From positions 152,353,725 to 152,417,724 of the forward strand of contig CM037588.1 of NCBI GenBank assembly GCA_021018995.1: 64,000 nt of DNA. Direction: 5' to 3'. Of this stretch, positions 45,469-55,100 are shown piece by piece. Each line of letters begins with the position of its first letter. Positions within the stretch are counted from its first letter, which is position 1. Source of the stretch: Chloranthus sessilifolius. Lineage: Eukaryota > Streptophyta > Magnoliopsida > Chloranthales > Chloranthaceae. Both the position numbers and the translations under genes were made by a program. The notes under the pieces were generated by a model, which saw only the letters and a list, made by a program, of their open reading frames with translations, made no database searches and was not told the origin of the DNA.

Positions 45469-45777
45469 CACCGACTGAGGGAATTGAGTGTCGTTATTTT
45501 GTATCAGTCATGATTTTGTACATGTATATTTTTGTATGCTAACTTATTGGCGTTTTGTAAAAATTTTCTGATATTAATAGAAAATCTAAATTTTTGTGTT
45601 AATTGTTTGCTTTCGTAAAAAAAAAAAAATTTGAATTCCATGCTTGTGTTGTGAATGCTTAAGTACGTCTGAGTCAACTGGACCACCTCACCTGAGAGTG
45701 TGGGGGGGGGGGGGAGAGAACCAGCCAGACAAACCTTGGGTTATTTTCGAGGACAAAAATTCCCAAGGTGGGGAGGA
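45469..45777 (+). other. 3' untranslated end, poly-G and polypurine tract of B
   Basis: Contains a run of 13 G (45702-45714) and the polypurine tract AAGGTGGGGAGGA (45765-45777) that abuts the 3' LTR. No gene. Confidence 0.8.
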
Positions 45778-46346
45778 TGTAATAGCCCAAAAAATCACGC
45801 TAAACTATGACCTCGGGATTCGTGCCCGATCGGTCACAGATTTGACCAATTAGGAGTTTGATAGTTAGTGTAGAGTGTGATGAGTGAATGTGATGTGATG
45901 GGTTGTGTAGCCATGTGGTGTGTGTTAAAAATCTAAAGTCACATACACCTACTGAGGTGCATGTGCTCAACACACAAGCTAGGGGGGGGGAGATAAAAGG
46001 GTTTAATAGCCCTAAAATCAAGAGTTTGGTGGTTGAGAGAGAAGTAAAGAAGAGAGAGAGAAGAGTAAAGAGAGTGATTTATACAAGGAGTAAATGCTAG
46101 TTGAAGAAGGGAGATTCGAGCAAGAAACGTCGGATTCGACGCGAGGGATCCGCTAGAAGCAAAGCTGGAACCCTAGCCTTCCAACCACTTGATTTGAAAT
46201 CAATTTGAGATTGATTCAAGGTAAATTTTTGTGAATAAAATGCATAGATCGTAGAGGCTAAATTGTAGTTGAAAATGGTTTAAATCATAGGATAATGGTT
46301 TAGAAAAATAGAGGAAAAAGTGTGGAAAAAGATTTTGAATCCGACA

Positions 46347-46781
46347 ATTCGATTCGAAATTGGGTTTCATTAATCGAAATTGGCCAGGAAGTTGAAAAGT
46401 CAGAGGACCTCGATTTCGATTAATCGAATTGGAGTTCGATTAATCGACTTTGGATTTCGATTAATCGATTTGGGTATCGATTAATCGACTGGGAACCTCC
46501 AGTGGACCCAAGGGGGGCTGGAGGAAATGATTTGGGAAAATCGACTAATCGAAATGGGATTTCGATTAATCGATTTCAATTTTCGATTAATCGATTTGGG
46601 ATCGATTAATCGATTTTAGGAACTCGATTGCTCGAATTGAGAATCGACTTGGCTGAACAGAGAATTTCGATTAATCGAATTAGAATTCAATTAATCGAAT
46701 GAGAATCTCGATTAATCGATTTGAGAATCGATTAATCGATATTGACTTTCGATTAATCGATTTTGGAGTTCGATTAATCGA
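46347..46781 (+). repeat. Palindromic-word array in 3' LTR of B
   Basis: Consecutive steps in its main runs are 20, 21, 20 then 21, 21, 19, 22, 20 then 20, 21, 20, 21, 21 bp. Confidence 0.95.
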
Positions 46782-47780
46782 CTGAGATAAATTATGTTGA
46801 CCTTTGAGTTTGACTTTAAGATTCTTTGAGGGTTTTAGACCTTCTTTATTGCATCCTTTGTGATGTGTTTCACCTGTTATGTGGTACCATAGGTGGTACG
46901 TGCAAACTAATGCACAAGGAGTCACGTGGGACCTTGGTGCAATGATCAAATGAAGACTTGAGGTAGAGAATACCTTGAACATGTACTTTATTTTACAAGA
47001 GCATGTATGTAGTGATATAGAATTCAATTCAAATGTTTTATTGCTTAAGAATTGTGAAAAGTGTGTGTGCGTGTGACATCCATAAGAGTAATTATAATGA
47101 GCCATACCCAGGGGATAAAGAAGTAAAGAGATGAGAGCATCAGGTGTGATGCAAGTGAATGGATACATCCCAGAGATGTATCCAAGATTGAATCATGTTT
47201 GATAGGGCCTAACTGATATAAGATAGCACACTTACACGGTGAATAACTATATGTAAGGCACCGATATTTTTGTTATTTGAGGTTTGATAGCGTGGCGGGA
47301 TATCCACGGACCCGACACACGGCGGGATATCCAAGTAACCCGTCTGGCGAAATCGTAGGCCGGTCACGGAGGCTTATCCAGACACGATAAGCACACCCGT
47401 GGGTGTTGAATTGAGATAAGTGAAACCCCGCCACCAATCCCCAGGGGAAAGGGGCTTGGGTACTATATTTGTATTCCCAGGGAATACGTTAAAAGTGTCT
47501 ATATAGATGACGATGAAGGGTATCTCATCGGGGCTCGATGCTATATTGCTCGGGGATTACTTAAGTTGAAAGTTTAAGTTTTGCTTTAGGCCTTTTCAGC
47601 ATCATTCATGAGTAAATAAAAACATAAGTAATCAACAGTAAAGAAATGCTTTTTTAACTGTTTTCATCAATAACTGCATAGACACATCATGGAATATATG
47701 TGAGTAATAATTTATATGTTCAACTGTGTTTGTTCCCTATTGAGCTAGGATGTAGCTCACCCTATAGACTATACGTCGCA

Positions 47781-47885
47781 GGTCCACTACTAGCAGCTGC
47801 CGAGGCTTCAGGAGACGCTGACCCCGGTGAGTCGGACCTTGCGGCCGGTGAAGAGTTGGAGCCACCTCCTGAGGACTTCTTCTAG
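47781..47885 (+). other. Conserved 35-codon open block (B, 3' copy)
   Basis: Same frame and length as the other four copies. Ends GEELEPPPEDFF plus TAG. Confidence 0.5.
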
Positions 47886-48240
47886 AGGACTCCGTTGTGC
47901 CACTTTGAGGGCTTTTTGAGAGAGTTTTGTACGGCTTGGTATGTCAAGCTTTGATTTTGCTTAAACCATGTATATAAGGAGTTGGGATTATTCTTTTGGG
48001 ACGAACCATCCGTGATGATTGCTATCATCGATGGTTCGGATCGGTTCTCCATTCATGCAGAGGCATGAGGGTAGAACTGTCTTTTGGGGAGTTGCTTAGT
48101 ATAGATTTAAATTCTGAAATTTCATTTATTATTCTATTGCATGCTTGATATACCAGTGTTCCGTGCTTAGCTAAGGGGCATGGTCAAGATGATCGTGCTG
48201 ATGGCACAGGTTTCGGGGTGCCGAAATCTGGGCTGTCACA

Positions 48241-50025
48241 GTATGTATGAATGTGTGTACGGATAGGCCGCCGTACCGGCCCAAAGGATGCAGTCAAAGA
48301 ATCCAAAGGATTCATAATGCAAATGCAAATGTCAAAAGTCCAAGCGTCGTTGAGTAAATCACAGTTCCAAGGGTGTCAAAATGATTCACGAGTGCCACCA
48401 GCGATCTCAAGATCTTACTTTCAAAACACGAGTCAAGCTCAACAATATCAAAGGTTATCTAGAATTGAACATTATCACATGCATAATCACGATTTCACGA
48501 GTTTATATTCCAAATCATAAGACTCCACTTCTAATATATTCAACTCCGATCAACTCATCATATTCATGCAAACACATCTAATACTATGAATCAAGTCAAA
48601 TCTATAAATTTAAGTCGAGTTTTCCCTACCTTAATCTTGAGGTTGCGCGAAGCCAAGCAAGGTCCTAACCATGGCCTTCCGCCTCAATCTATATCACAAG
48701 CACACAATGGTGCATCAAAGATCAACTCTACTCACTAATAAATTATATGCATTTAAGTATTTTCTCAAAACCAAGGTTGAAACGGATAAATTCATGCTAA
48801 TATAGAATTTGATATAATATTCTCCTTAAATTTTAACCTTTAAAACTTTAGATTTATAAGTTAGTCAAAACAAAAAAGTTATAGATCTCGTCGTCCTCTT
48901 TCCAACGCCATAAGAATCGCATCAATCGAAGTTCGGGGTAAAAAGTTACGGCCAAACTACTGAAGCAGTAGCGGCGAGCCCAGTCAAAATCGTTCAAACG
49001 ATTTACAATCGATCGAACGGTTTCTAATTTTGTTTGAACGATTTTCAAAATCGATTGAACGGTTTCTAATTTCGTTCGAATGATTTTCAAAATCGATCGA
49101 ACAGTTTCTAATTTCGTTCGAACGGTTTTCAAAACCGATCGAACGTTTCCAAACCGACCAGAAACCTTCAGATTTCACTCTTGACGAAATCGTTCGATCG
49201 ATTTTTAATTTCGATCGAACGGTTTCATCAGATTTCACCCAAAACTAATTTTGTTCAAACGGTTTTCAAAACCGATCGAACGGTTTCGTCAGATTTCACC
49301 CAAAATCGGCTTCAAGCATTTAACTCATTTTTTCTTTAAATCTTAACCCATTTTCTTCAAATCTCCCACTCATAATCTAACTAAGGATTAATCTACATAC
49401 AAATCACAACTTAAATCAAAATTTTTACCTTTAATCCAACGATTTTCTCCTCGATCGAATCGTCTTCTTTCTAGCAAGCAAATGGGTTTCCAAACCCCTT
49501 TTGATCTTTCCAAGCTCCACGATTTTTACAATTTCGACACGATCATTAGGTGATCATCCACACACACTTCGTACAATCCTCACTACGATTTAATCGATCA
49601 AAACACACCATTCTCTTTGCAAGAAAAATGGGTTTTCAAAACCCACATCGATCTACTATGAGCTCCACGCACAGGATCAAGCCAACACAATCGTAGACAA
49701 TTCTTCACAAAAACCCTTATATTTTCTTTCTTTCTCTCTCTAACTCACAAAAACTCACAAATCTTTGCAACCGGTTATGGCTTATAAATGAAGCCCTTCC
49801 CTCTCTTGTACTTAAAAGCCCGGTTCACGTGTAAAACACATACACGCCACAACAGGTGTATAAGACCCTATAGAATGATCTAACACCATACGGGTGTGCA
49901 CTTTTCACACCAAAGTTAATCCAATCTAAGTCATCAAGTTGACTTTTACCTGCTCAAAATTAATAACCTGACGGGCACATGTCCCGAGGCACACTATTCA
50001 AAGTCCAAATTTTTGAGATGTTACA
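48241..50025 (-). repeat. Solo LTR D, second half
   Basis: Continues D after the B insertion. No coding region. Holds the word array at 48988-49290 and a CT-rich leader near 49720-49750. Confidence 0.88.
48988..49290 (-). repeat. 21-bp-pitch TTCGAAC-core array in LTR D
   Basis: Cores TCGAAC, TTGAAC or TCAAAC (one TCGAAT) start at 48994, 49013, 49034, 49055, 49076, 49097, 49118 and 49139: one step of 19 and then six steps of exactly 21 bp. Two further pairs, 49194/49215 and 49255/49276, are also exactly 21 bp apart. Flanks alternate between AATCGA and TTTCGT types. Confidence 0.95.
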
Positions 50026-51032
50026 CCATATGTCAAAACCTCTCCTATAATTTAAATACTATTTACTTTATCTAATTATAACATAATCCTGCTCCAACTC
50101 TCTGGACCGAACCCAGTAACTCAAGCCATTCAAATATTTGTAATTTTCCTAATATAATAGCCATTCAAAATTTCTATAATACTAAAATTTTCTAATATTG
50201 AAGTCATTAAAAAATTTCCCAATATCAACAATAGTCTATAATAGACATTTATAGGTGCATTGAACATATGGTCATGGGTTGCTTCGACTCATGCAAATTA
50301 TGAGATGCATCAATTATTTATGATGATCTTCCACATTAACGATTAAGAAAAATGACTATTTGTGCATGTGCTAAAAAATCATTGATTATTATAAATAAGA
50401 GGATGGCAAAAAAAGTCGACCGTTTAATGGTATGCCTATGGTCTAGAGACTCATTATATGAAAGATTGGAATGAAAACCGATCTCCATGATTTTATTCAA
50501 AGCAATTAAGGTTTTTAGATGCCTGATTTTTCAACGCAGACATCATAAGCGCAAATAGAGGTGCTCATAATAAATACAGGAGACATTTATTATATACTCA
50601 AATTAAGTGGCACACAATTTAAAAGAAATATAATGTCATTTCTTTTACAGTCATATTTTGGGGACATGTGCCATGTAAATACACCATTTAAGGCATTCAA
50701 TTTGAAAGCTATGATCTAAAGATCGGCTTGAAACATGATCACTATCCTATGATTCAATGCAATCAAAGGCCATCATCTAACAAAGGTCGTTATTTGTGCT
50801 AATTTTTTTCATCAAAGATCTTTTGATTATGATGTTTAATTCGGATGGTTAGATGGTGTTTCGACATGATAAAATTTTCCAAAATATCAAGTCTTTCTTT
50901 AAAGCTATTACCAACTTTTTGTTGAAAGAAACTAATAATATTTATGTCAATTAGGGGTGCACCTCCCGGGAAGAAATCCTGTGTCAGCCATTGCTTTGTA
51001 ATATGGCATGCACAAGATCATATCATAGAAAG
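50026..51032. other. Intergenic stretch with TE fragments
   Basis: No gene. The part around 50450-50930 shares phrases with 63350-63560 inside the ATXR3 intron (TTTTGGGGACATGTGCCATG; GAAAGATTGGAA..GATCTCCAT; ATGCAATCAAA), so both are copies of one unclassified repeat. Confidence 0.55.
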
Positions 51033-51200
51033 TTTTTTTTTTTTGGATAACTCTGAGTGTTCAGACCAACTTGCACGCACCTCGATTAATCGCACGGGCC
51101 TTAGAGCTAACGACCAAGTAATATTCCAGTGGCCCGTGAGGGGATTCGAACGGGTGATCATTAGAGAGCAAATCCACGGCTTGACAAACCTTTGGGTTAC
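51033..51200 (-). mobile_element. tRNA-derived SINE
   Basis: 168 bp with a poly-T head on the + strand, that is a poly-A tail on the - strand. On the - strand CGTTCGAATCCC is a good Pol III B box. The flanks CATATCATAGAAAG (51019-51032) and CATATCATAAAAGG (51201-51214) form a near-perfect target duplication with one base missing. The body (CGGGCCACTGG, GGTCGTTAGCT, GAGGTGCGTGCAAG) is of a SINE type I know from many angiosperms. Confidence 0.75.
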
Positions 51201-51700
51201 CATATCATAAAAGGTTGAAACCTATGATGTTATGACACGTACTCTCTTTTTTATTCCTTCAGATTCTCTCCAAAAATTTAAGGGCTTAATAAATATAAGG
51301 ACTGCCAAACTTAAAAGTGGCTTTTTTGTTTTTCTTAATTAATTAATGCGCACGTAGTCCAGCCCGGGTTTGGCATATCTAAGTCCCATAGGGCCTCGCT
51401 TAGGGCTGGGCTAGGCCTAAGCTTAGGCTTTTACAGCTTGGCCCGGTCTCTTGATTGGATCCGATCTCTGTGAGCCATGTCTGTAAAGAATCGATGTCTG
51501 TAAAGACTCCTCCAGGCGTCTAAGATTCGTCAGCTGCCCGGACTCATGGTTGTAAATTCCACCCATTACCCCTCATGAAACCGTATATTCCACATCGTTC
51601 CCACTTAACTTTCGTTCTCGTATACGTATCCGTATTTCGACGTATGTTTGACTTGGACGGGTATTTTCACCGAGCCAGTATATTGGAATAAATAGCAGAG
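51201..51700 (+). other. Region upstream of ATXR3
   Basis: No gene. 51360-51450 has GGCTGGGCTAGGCC/GGCCCGG words like those in many plant hAT-type MITEs; no ends were found. The rest is probable promoter DNA. Confidence 0.4.
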
Positions 51701-51703
51701 AGG

Positions 51704-51712
51704 GTATAAAGG
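51704..51712 (+). promoter_or_regulatory. Candidate TATA box of ATXR3
   Basis: GTATAAAGG lies 482 bp before the ATG and just before a (GA)n-rich leader start (51752-51775), a common arrangement in plant promoters. Confidence 0.4.
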
Positions 51713-51734
51713 AAAAGAAAAAAAACCTTCGTTT

Positions 51735-52185
51735 TCTCAAACGGAAGAAATCGGAGCGAGAGAGAGAGAAAGAAGAGATAACAGAGATTCAGAGAGCTCT
51801 TCGTTCTTCTCTTTCATGGCGGATTTTGATCCCTACATTTTATAAACTCATTCAACGCGACGCATAAGTCGAAGCTTCTGAATCTCCTTCTCGATCCGTG
51901 TTGGTGAGTTTTTTTTTCAATTTAAATTTTTCGGTTTGGATTGGAACCCTAGAGTTTCAATTTTGAGGGTTTTGGTTTCTTGACGAGATCACGTTTCTCT
52001 GTTTGTGTTTTCTTCTTTTTTGTTTTTGTTTTTTTATTCGGTTCAGGAATTTGGGTTTTGCTTGGAATTAGGGTTTTGATTTCAGAGCTCCGATCGATCC
52101 AGTTCGAGAAACTGCAGTATGAGCATCGATAGCCCTAAAGGTTTGATAAATTAGGGTTCTTTCTCCGCCGTCTGCTGATATTTCC
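51735..52185 (+). other. 5' leader of ATXR3 with intron and two uORFs
   Basis: The leader is GA-rich at the start. A candidate leader intron runs 51904-52046 (TTG|GTGAG to TTCAG|GA). Two short upstream ORFs are seen: 51816-51845 (9 codons plus stop) in the first leader exon and 52119-52154 (11 codons plus stop) ending 31 bases before the main ATG. The transcription start is inferred, not visible. Confidence 0.5.
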
Positions 52186-55100
52186 ATGGGCGATGGCGGA
52201 GTCGCCTGTGTGCCTTCGCAGCTTGTTATGGAAAGGTTTCCGAATCCTGAAACGTTCTGCGGAGGCAATGGCGGTAATTTCAATTCGAAGTCTATTGTTC
52301 AATCACAGGTTCAGAGAAAGCCAGAGAAGAAGATGGAAGTAGAGAAAGAGGAATTGGAGAACGGCAAAATGGGTTCGGTGAAGGTGCAAAAAGTCAAGGT
52401 AGAGAAGGCAGAGCATGTTTCGGAAAAACGGAGAAAAAATGATACCGAGAGGGGTGAAATTGATACTGAGAAATTGCGAAAGAATGAAGTAGAGATGGGA
52501 GAGTTTGTTCCAGAGAAATGGCGGAAATCAGCAGTGGATAAGGAGGAATTCGGTTCCACGAGAGGGAGAAAGGGGGAATTGGAGAAGGGCGAGTTTGTCC
52601 CAGAGAAATGGCGACGAGGCGAGACAGAGAAGTCAGAGTTTAGTTCCGGGAGAGGGCGGAAAGGTGAATTGGAGAAGGGAGAATTTGTACCCGAGAAATT
52701 GCGAAAAGGGGATGCAGTGAAGGAGGAATTGGGAACGAAGAAAGGGCGAAAATGGGAAACAGAAAGGGGAGAATTTGTTACAGATAATGGGAGGAAAGGC
52801 GACCGGGAGCGCTCGCCAAAGAGGTTGTCGCGGTGGGAGAACACCCGCGAGAAGGACTCACGGAGTGGTAGTTCACGAGTTGCAGATGAGGATTTGGGCT
52901 CTTATAAGCATGAGTACAGTGATAGGAAGAATCACAGTAGAGAGTACACGTCTGGAAGTTGGCTAAAGCGGAATGGTGTTGAGTCTGATAGTAGTCACAA
53001 ATACCATGGTGATAATGGTGATTACTCGGTGTCAAAACTTCGAAGAATCTCTGATCACAATGGTCGCTCCAGTTATTCTGAGAAGTCTCTTTCACGCCGT
53101 TCAGTAGAGAAATCGTATAGAAATTCTTCTTCCTCCTCGTCAAGGTATTCTAGAGGAGCTCATGACAGACACGGCCGAAGCCCGGCAAGCCATTCTGAAA
53201 GGTCCCCGCTTGACCGCGCCCGGCATTATGATCACAGGGATCGAAGTCCAACCTACTCAGAGCGGTCCCCACATGATCGGTCCCGGCATTATGATCACAG
53301 GGACCGAAGCCCAGCCTACTCAGAGCGGTCCCCACATGAGCGCCTCCGGCATTGTGATCACAGGGACCGAAGTCCAGCCTATGCAGAGCGATCCCCCCTC
53401 GACCGAGTCCGGCACAACGATCATAGGGATCGTACCCCTGGTTACTCAGAGCGGTCTCCGCAAGATCGGGAACGGACTCGGGATTACCGAGAAACAAACC
53501 GGAAGAGTGGAGGCATTGAAAAACAGCAGAGTCGGTATGGGAACAAAGGGCTTGAAGAGAGGACTGGGCGGAAAGACTCCGGTGGAAGAGATTCTCATGC
53601 GCATTCCTCAACCAAACCATCACATACAAACAGTTCCAATGGTCCTGAGAAAATTGTTGATGATAAGTCTCACAAGGAAAAACAGTCCCAAAACCTGAGT
53701 GCAGATTGCAATGAGCCTCCTTCTCAGGTTAGTGGAGGTCCGGAAGAATTTCCATCAATGGAAGAGGATATGGATATATGTGACACACCTCCTCATGTGC
53801 CCGTAATGGCTGATCCAAACATGGGACAGTGGTTTTATCTTGATCATTTTGGTATAGAACAAGGACCCTCGAAATTGCGTGAACTTAAGAAGCTAGTTGA
53901 AGAAGGTTTCCTTCTTTCAGATCACTTGATAAAGCACTGCGAGAGTGACAGGTGGGTAACCGTCGAAAATGCTGCATCTCCCTTGGTTCCTGTGAATATA
54001 CCATCTGTCGTTTCAGATAGTGTGACTCAGCTGGTGGACCCTCCTGAAGCTCCAGGGAATTTATTGGTAGATGGAGGGGATGTTGGACAATCTGTTAATC
54101 AACCCACTCTGGAATTATCGATCTCTTCGCTGAAATCTACATTGCATCCGAAGGACAGGTTAGTTGCACCTGAATCTTTGGAAGCTCTCCACATTGATGA
54201 AAGGGTCGGCGCCTTATTGAAGGGTTATACTGTTATTCCTGGGAGGGAGCTAGAGAGTGTTGGAGGTATCTTTTTATTTTATTTTTCTATTTTATTACTT
54301 TCCTGCTTCCCAGTATACTTGTTTCTTCCCTTCTCTTATCGGTTGAATATATCTGGAAACCTTGCAGAGGCTTTGCATACGTCTTTTGAACATGCAGAGT
54401 GGGAGAAATTGGGTAGCTCAGAAGGTACCATACTTGCTTGGCTCTGATTGTATGTTTTACATTTATTTGGAATGATTCTAGTCTTTTAAAGCTATATTTT
54501 AACCGGCCTATAATAGATTGTGCTCTAAGTAGGGGTGTCAACTGACCGGGCCCGGACTGAAGAATCCTCTTATAAAAGGGGCTGGGCCTAAGGGAAAATT
54601 AATAAGCCCAGGTCTGGCCCGGCCCGGCCCGGGCCATTGACTCCCATGCCTTTAATTCAATTAGACAAAGAGGGCTGATGTGGTAGTCCTTAGGGACTAC
54701 CTTACTATCTACTGCTGCAGTTTCCTATGGCATGGATGGAGTGATCCATGGAGTTAGGAAAGCAGTGATGTCATCAGCCGGTCAAACACCGTGGATCCCA
54801 CCATAGTGTTTGAAGTGTGGGAGTAAACCATAGGAGAGTCCCAAAGGAATTCCTTAGTTTTTTTTCCTTGTAATAAAAAATACTGCTTTTAATAGTATAT
54901 AGGGTAATATACATCACTGTGCAATAAATAGAACATCATTATAGGGAAATTAATTAAAAAAGGGTTACAATTTGTAAAAATTATCTAAAACAAATCTATT
55001 TTCTACATTTTTTCAATGACATAATTTATTGCTGGACAGTCCAGCGAGTCCACAAGTTGCTGAACTGGCTAGCAACAAATGGATTGATAAGTGTAAGAGT

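Larger units (their letters stand above)
24810..48240 (+). mobile_element. Element B: Ty3/gypsy chromovirus, sister of A, with element C inside its 5' LTR
   Basis: TGTAATAGCCC to GGCTGTCACA, flanked by the perfect 5-bp duplication GTATG (24805-24809 and 48241-48245). Without C it is about 13.3 kb. Content is as in A: LTR, Met primer site, gag, protease, RT, RNase H, integrase with chromodomain-like tail, array, extra ORF, polypurine tract, LTR. RNase H through the chromodomain and the extra ORF are open. Gag, protease and RT are broken mainly by short indels. The LTRs differ by few substitutions but show local clusters of indels. Confidence 0.95.
45778..48240 (+). repeat. 3' LTR of B
   Basis: 2463 bp, TGTAATAGCCC to GGCTGTCACA. 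TATA-like GATAAAAGG near 45992, donor-like CAAG|GTAAAT (46221), word array (46347-46781), acceptor-like GTCGCAG|GT (47781), 35-codon block (47781-47885). Compared with the 5' LTR it differs by bursts of indels at about 46335-46370 and 47288-47400. Confidence 0.95.
23591..50025 (-). mobile_element. Solo LTR D, split by element B
   Basis: The two halves, 23591-24809 and 48241-50025, together make about 3.0 kb once B and one GTATG are removed. Ends on the + strand are TGTGACAGCTCG and GAGATGTTACA, flanked by the perfect 5-bp duplication CCATA (23586-23590 and 50026-50030). On the - strand it starts TGTAACATCTCAAAAAT and ends GAGCTGTCACA, related to but distinct from the A/B LTR. It contains a minisatellite, a GGTAAAAATTTT donor-like site near 49430, the ACGTCACAG acceptor-like site near 23980, and a 21-bp-pitch word array (48988-49290). 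No internal domain remains. Confidence 0.88.

Noticed and set aside
44186-45542. Other frames within the extra ORF of B
   Set aside because: They overlap the 507-codon frame that is conserved at protein level with A.
51033-51200. tRNA gene, because of the B-box-like CGTTCGAATCCC
   Set aside because: There is no tRNA cloverleaf or anticodon arm. The poly-A tail and target duplication fit a SINE. Its single CGATTAATCG is a chance match to the array word.
52311-53629. Long - strand frames opposite ATXR3 exon 1
   Set aside because: Shadow frames of a repetitive, GC-balanced coding exon. The + strand frame has family matches and agreeing splice phases.
54530-54660. CpG island or promoter from the GGCCCGGCCCGG cluster
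   Set aside because: It lies inside ATXR3 intron 2 and looks like the GC-rich part of a small hAT-type element.
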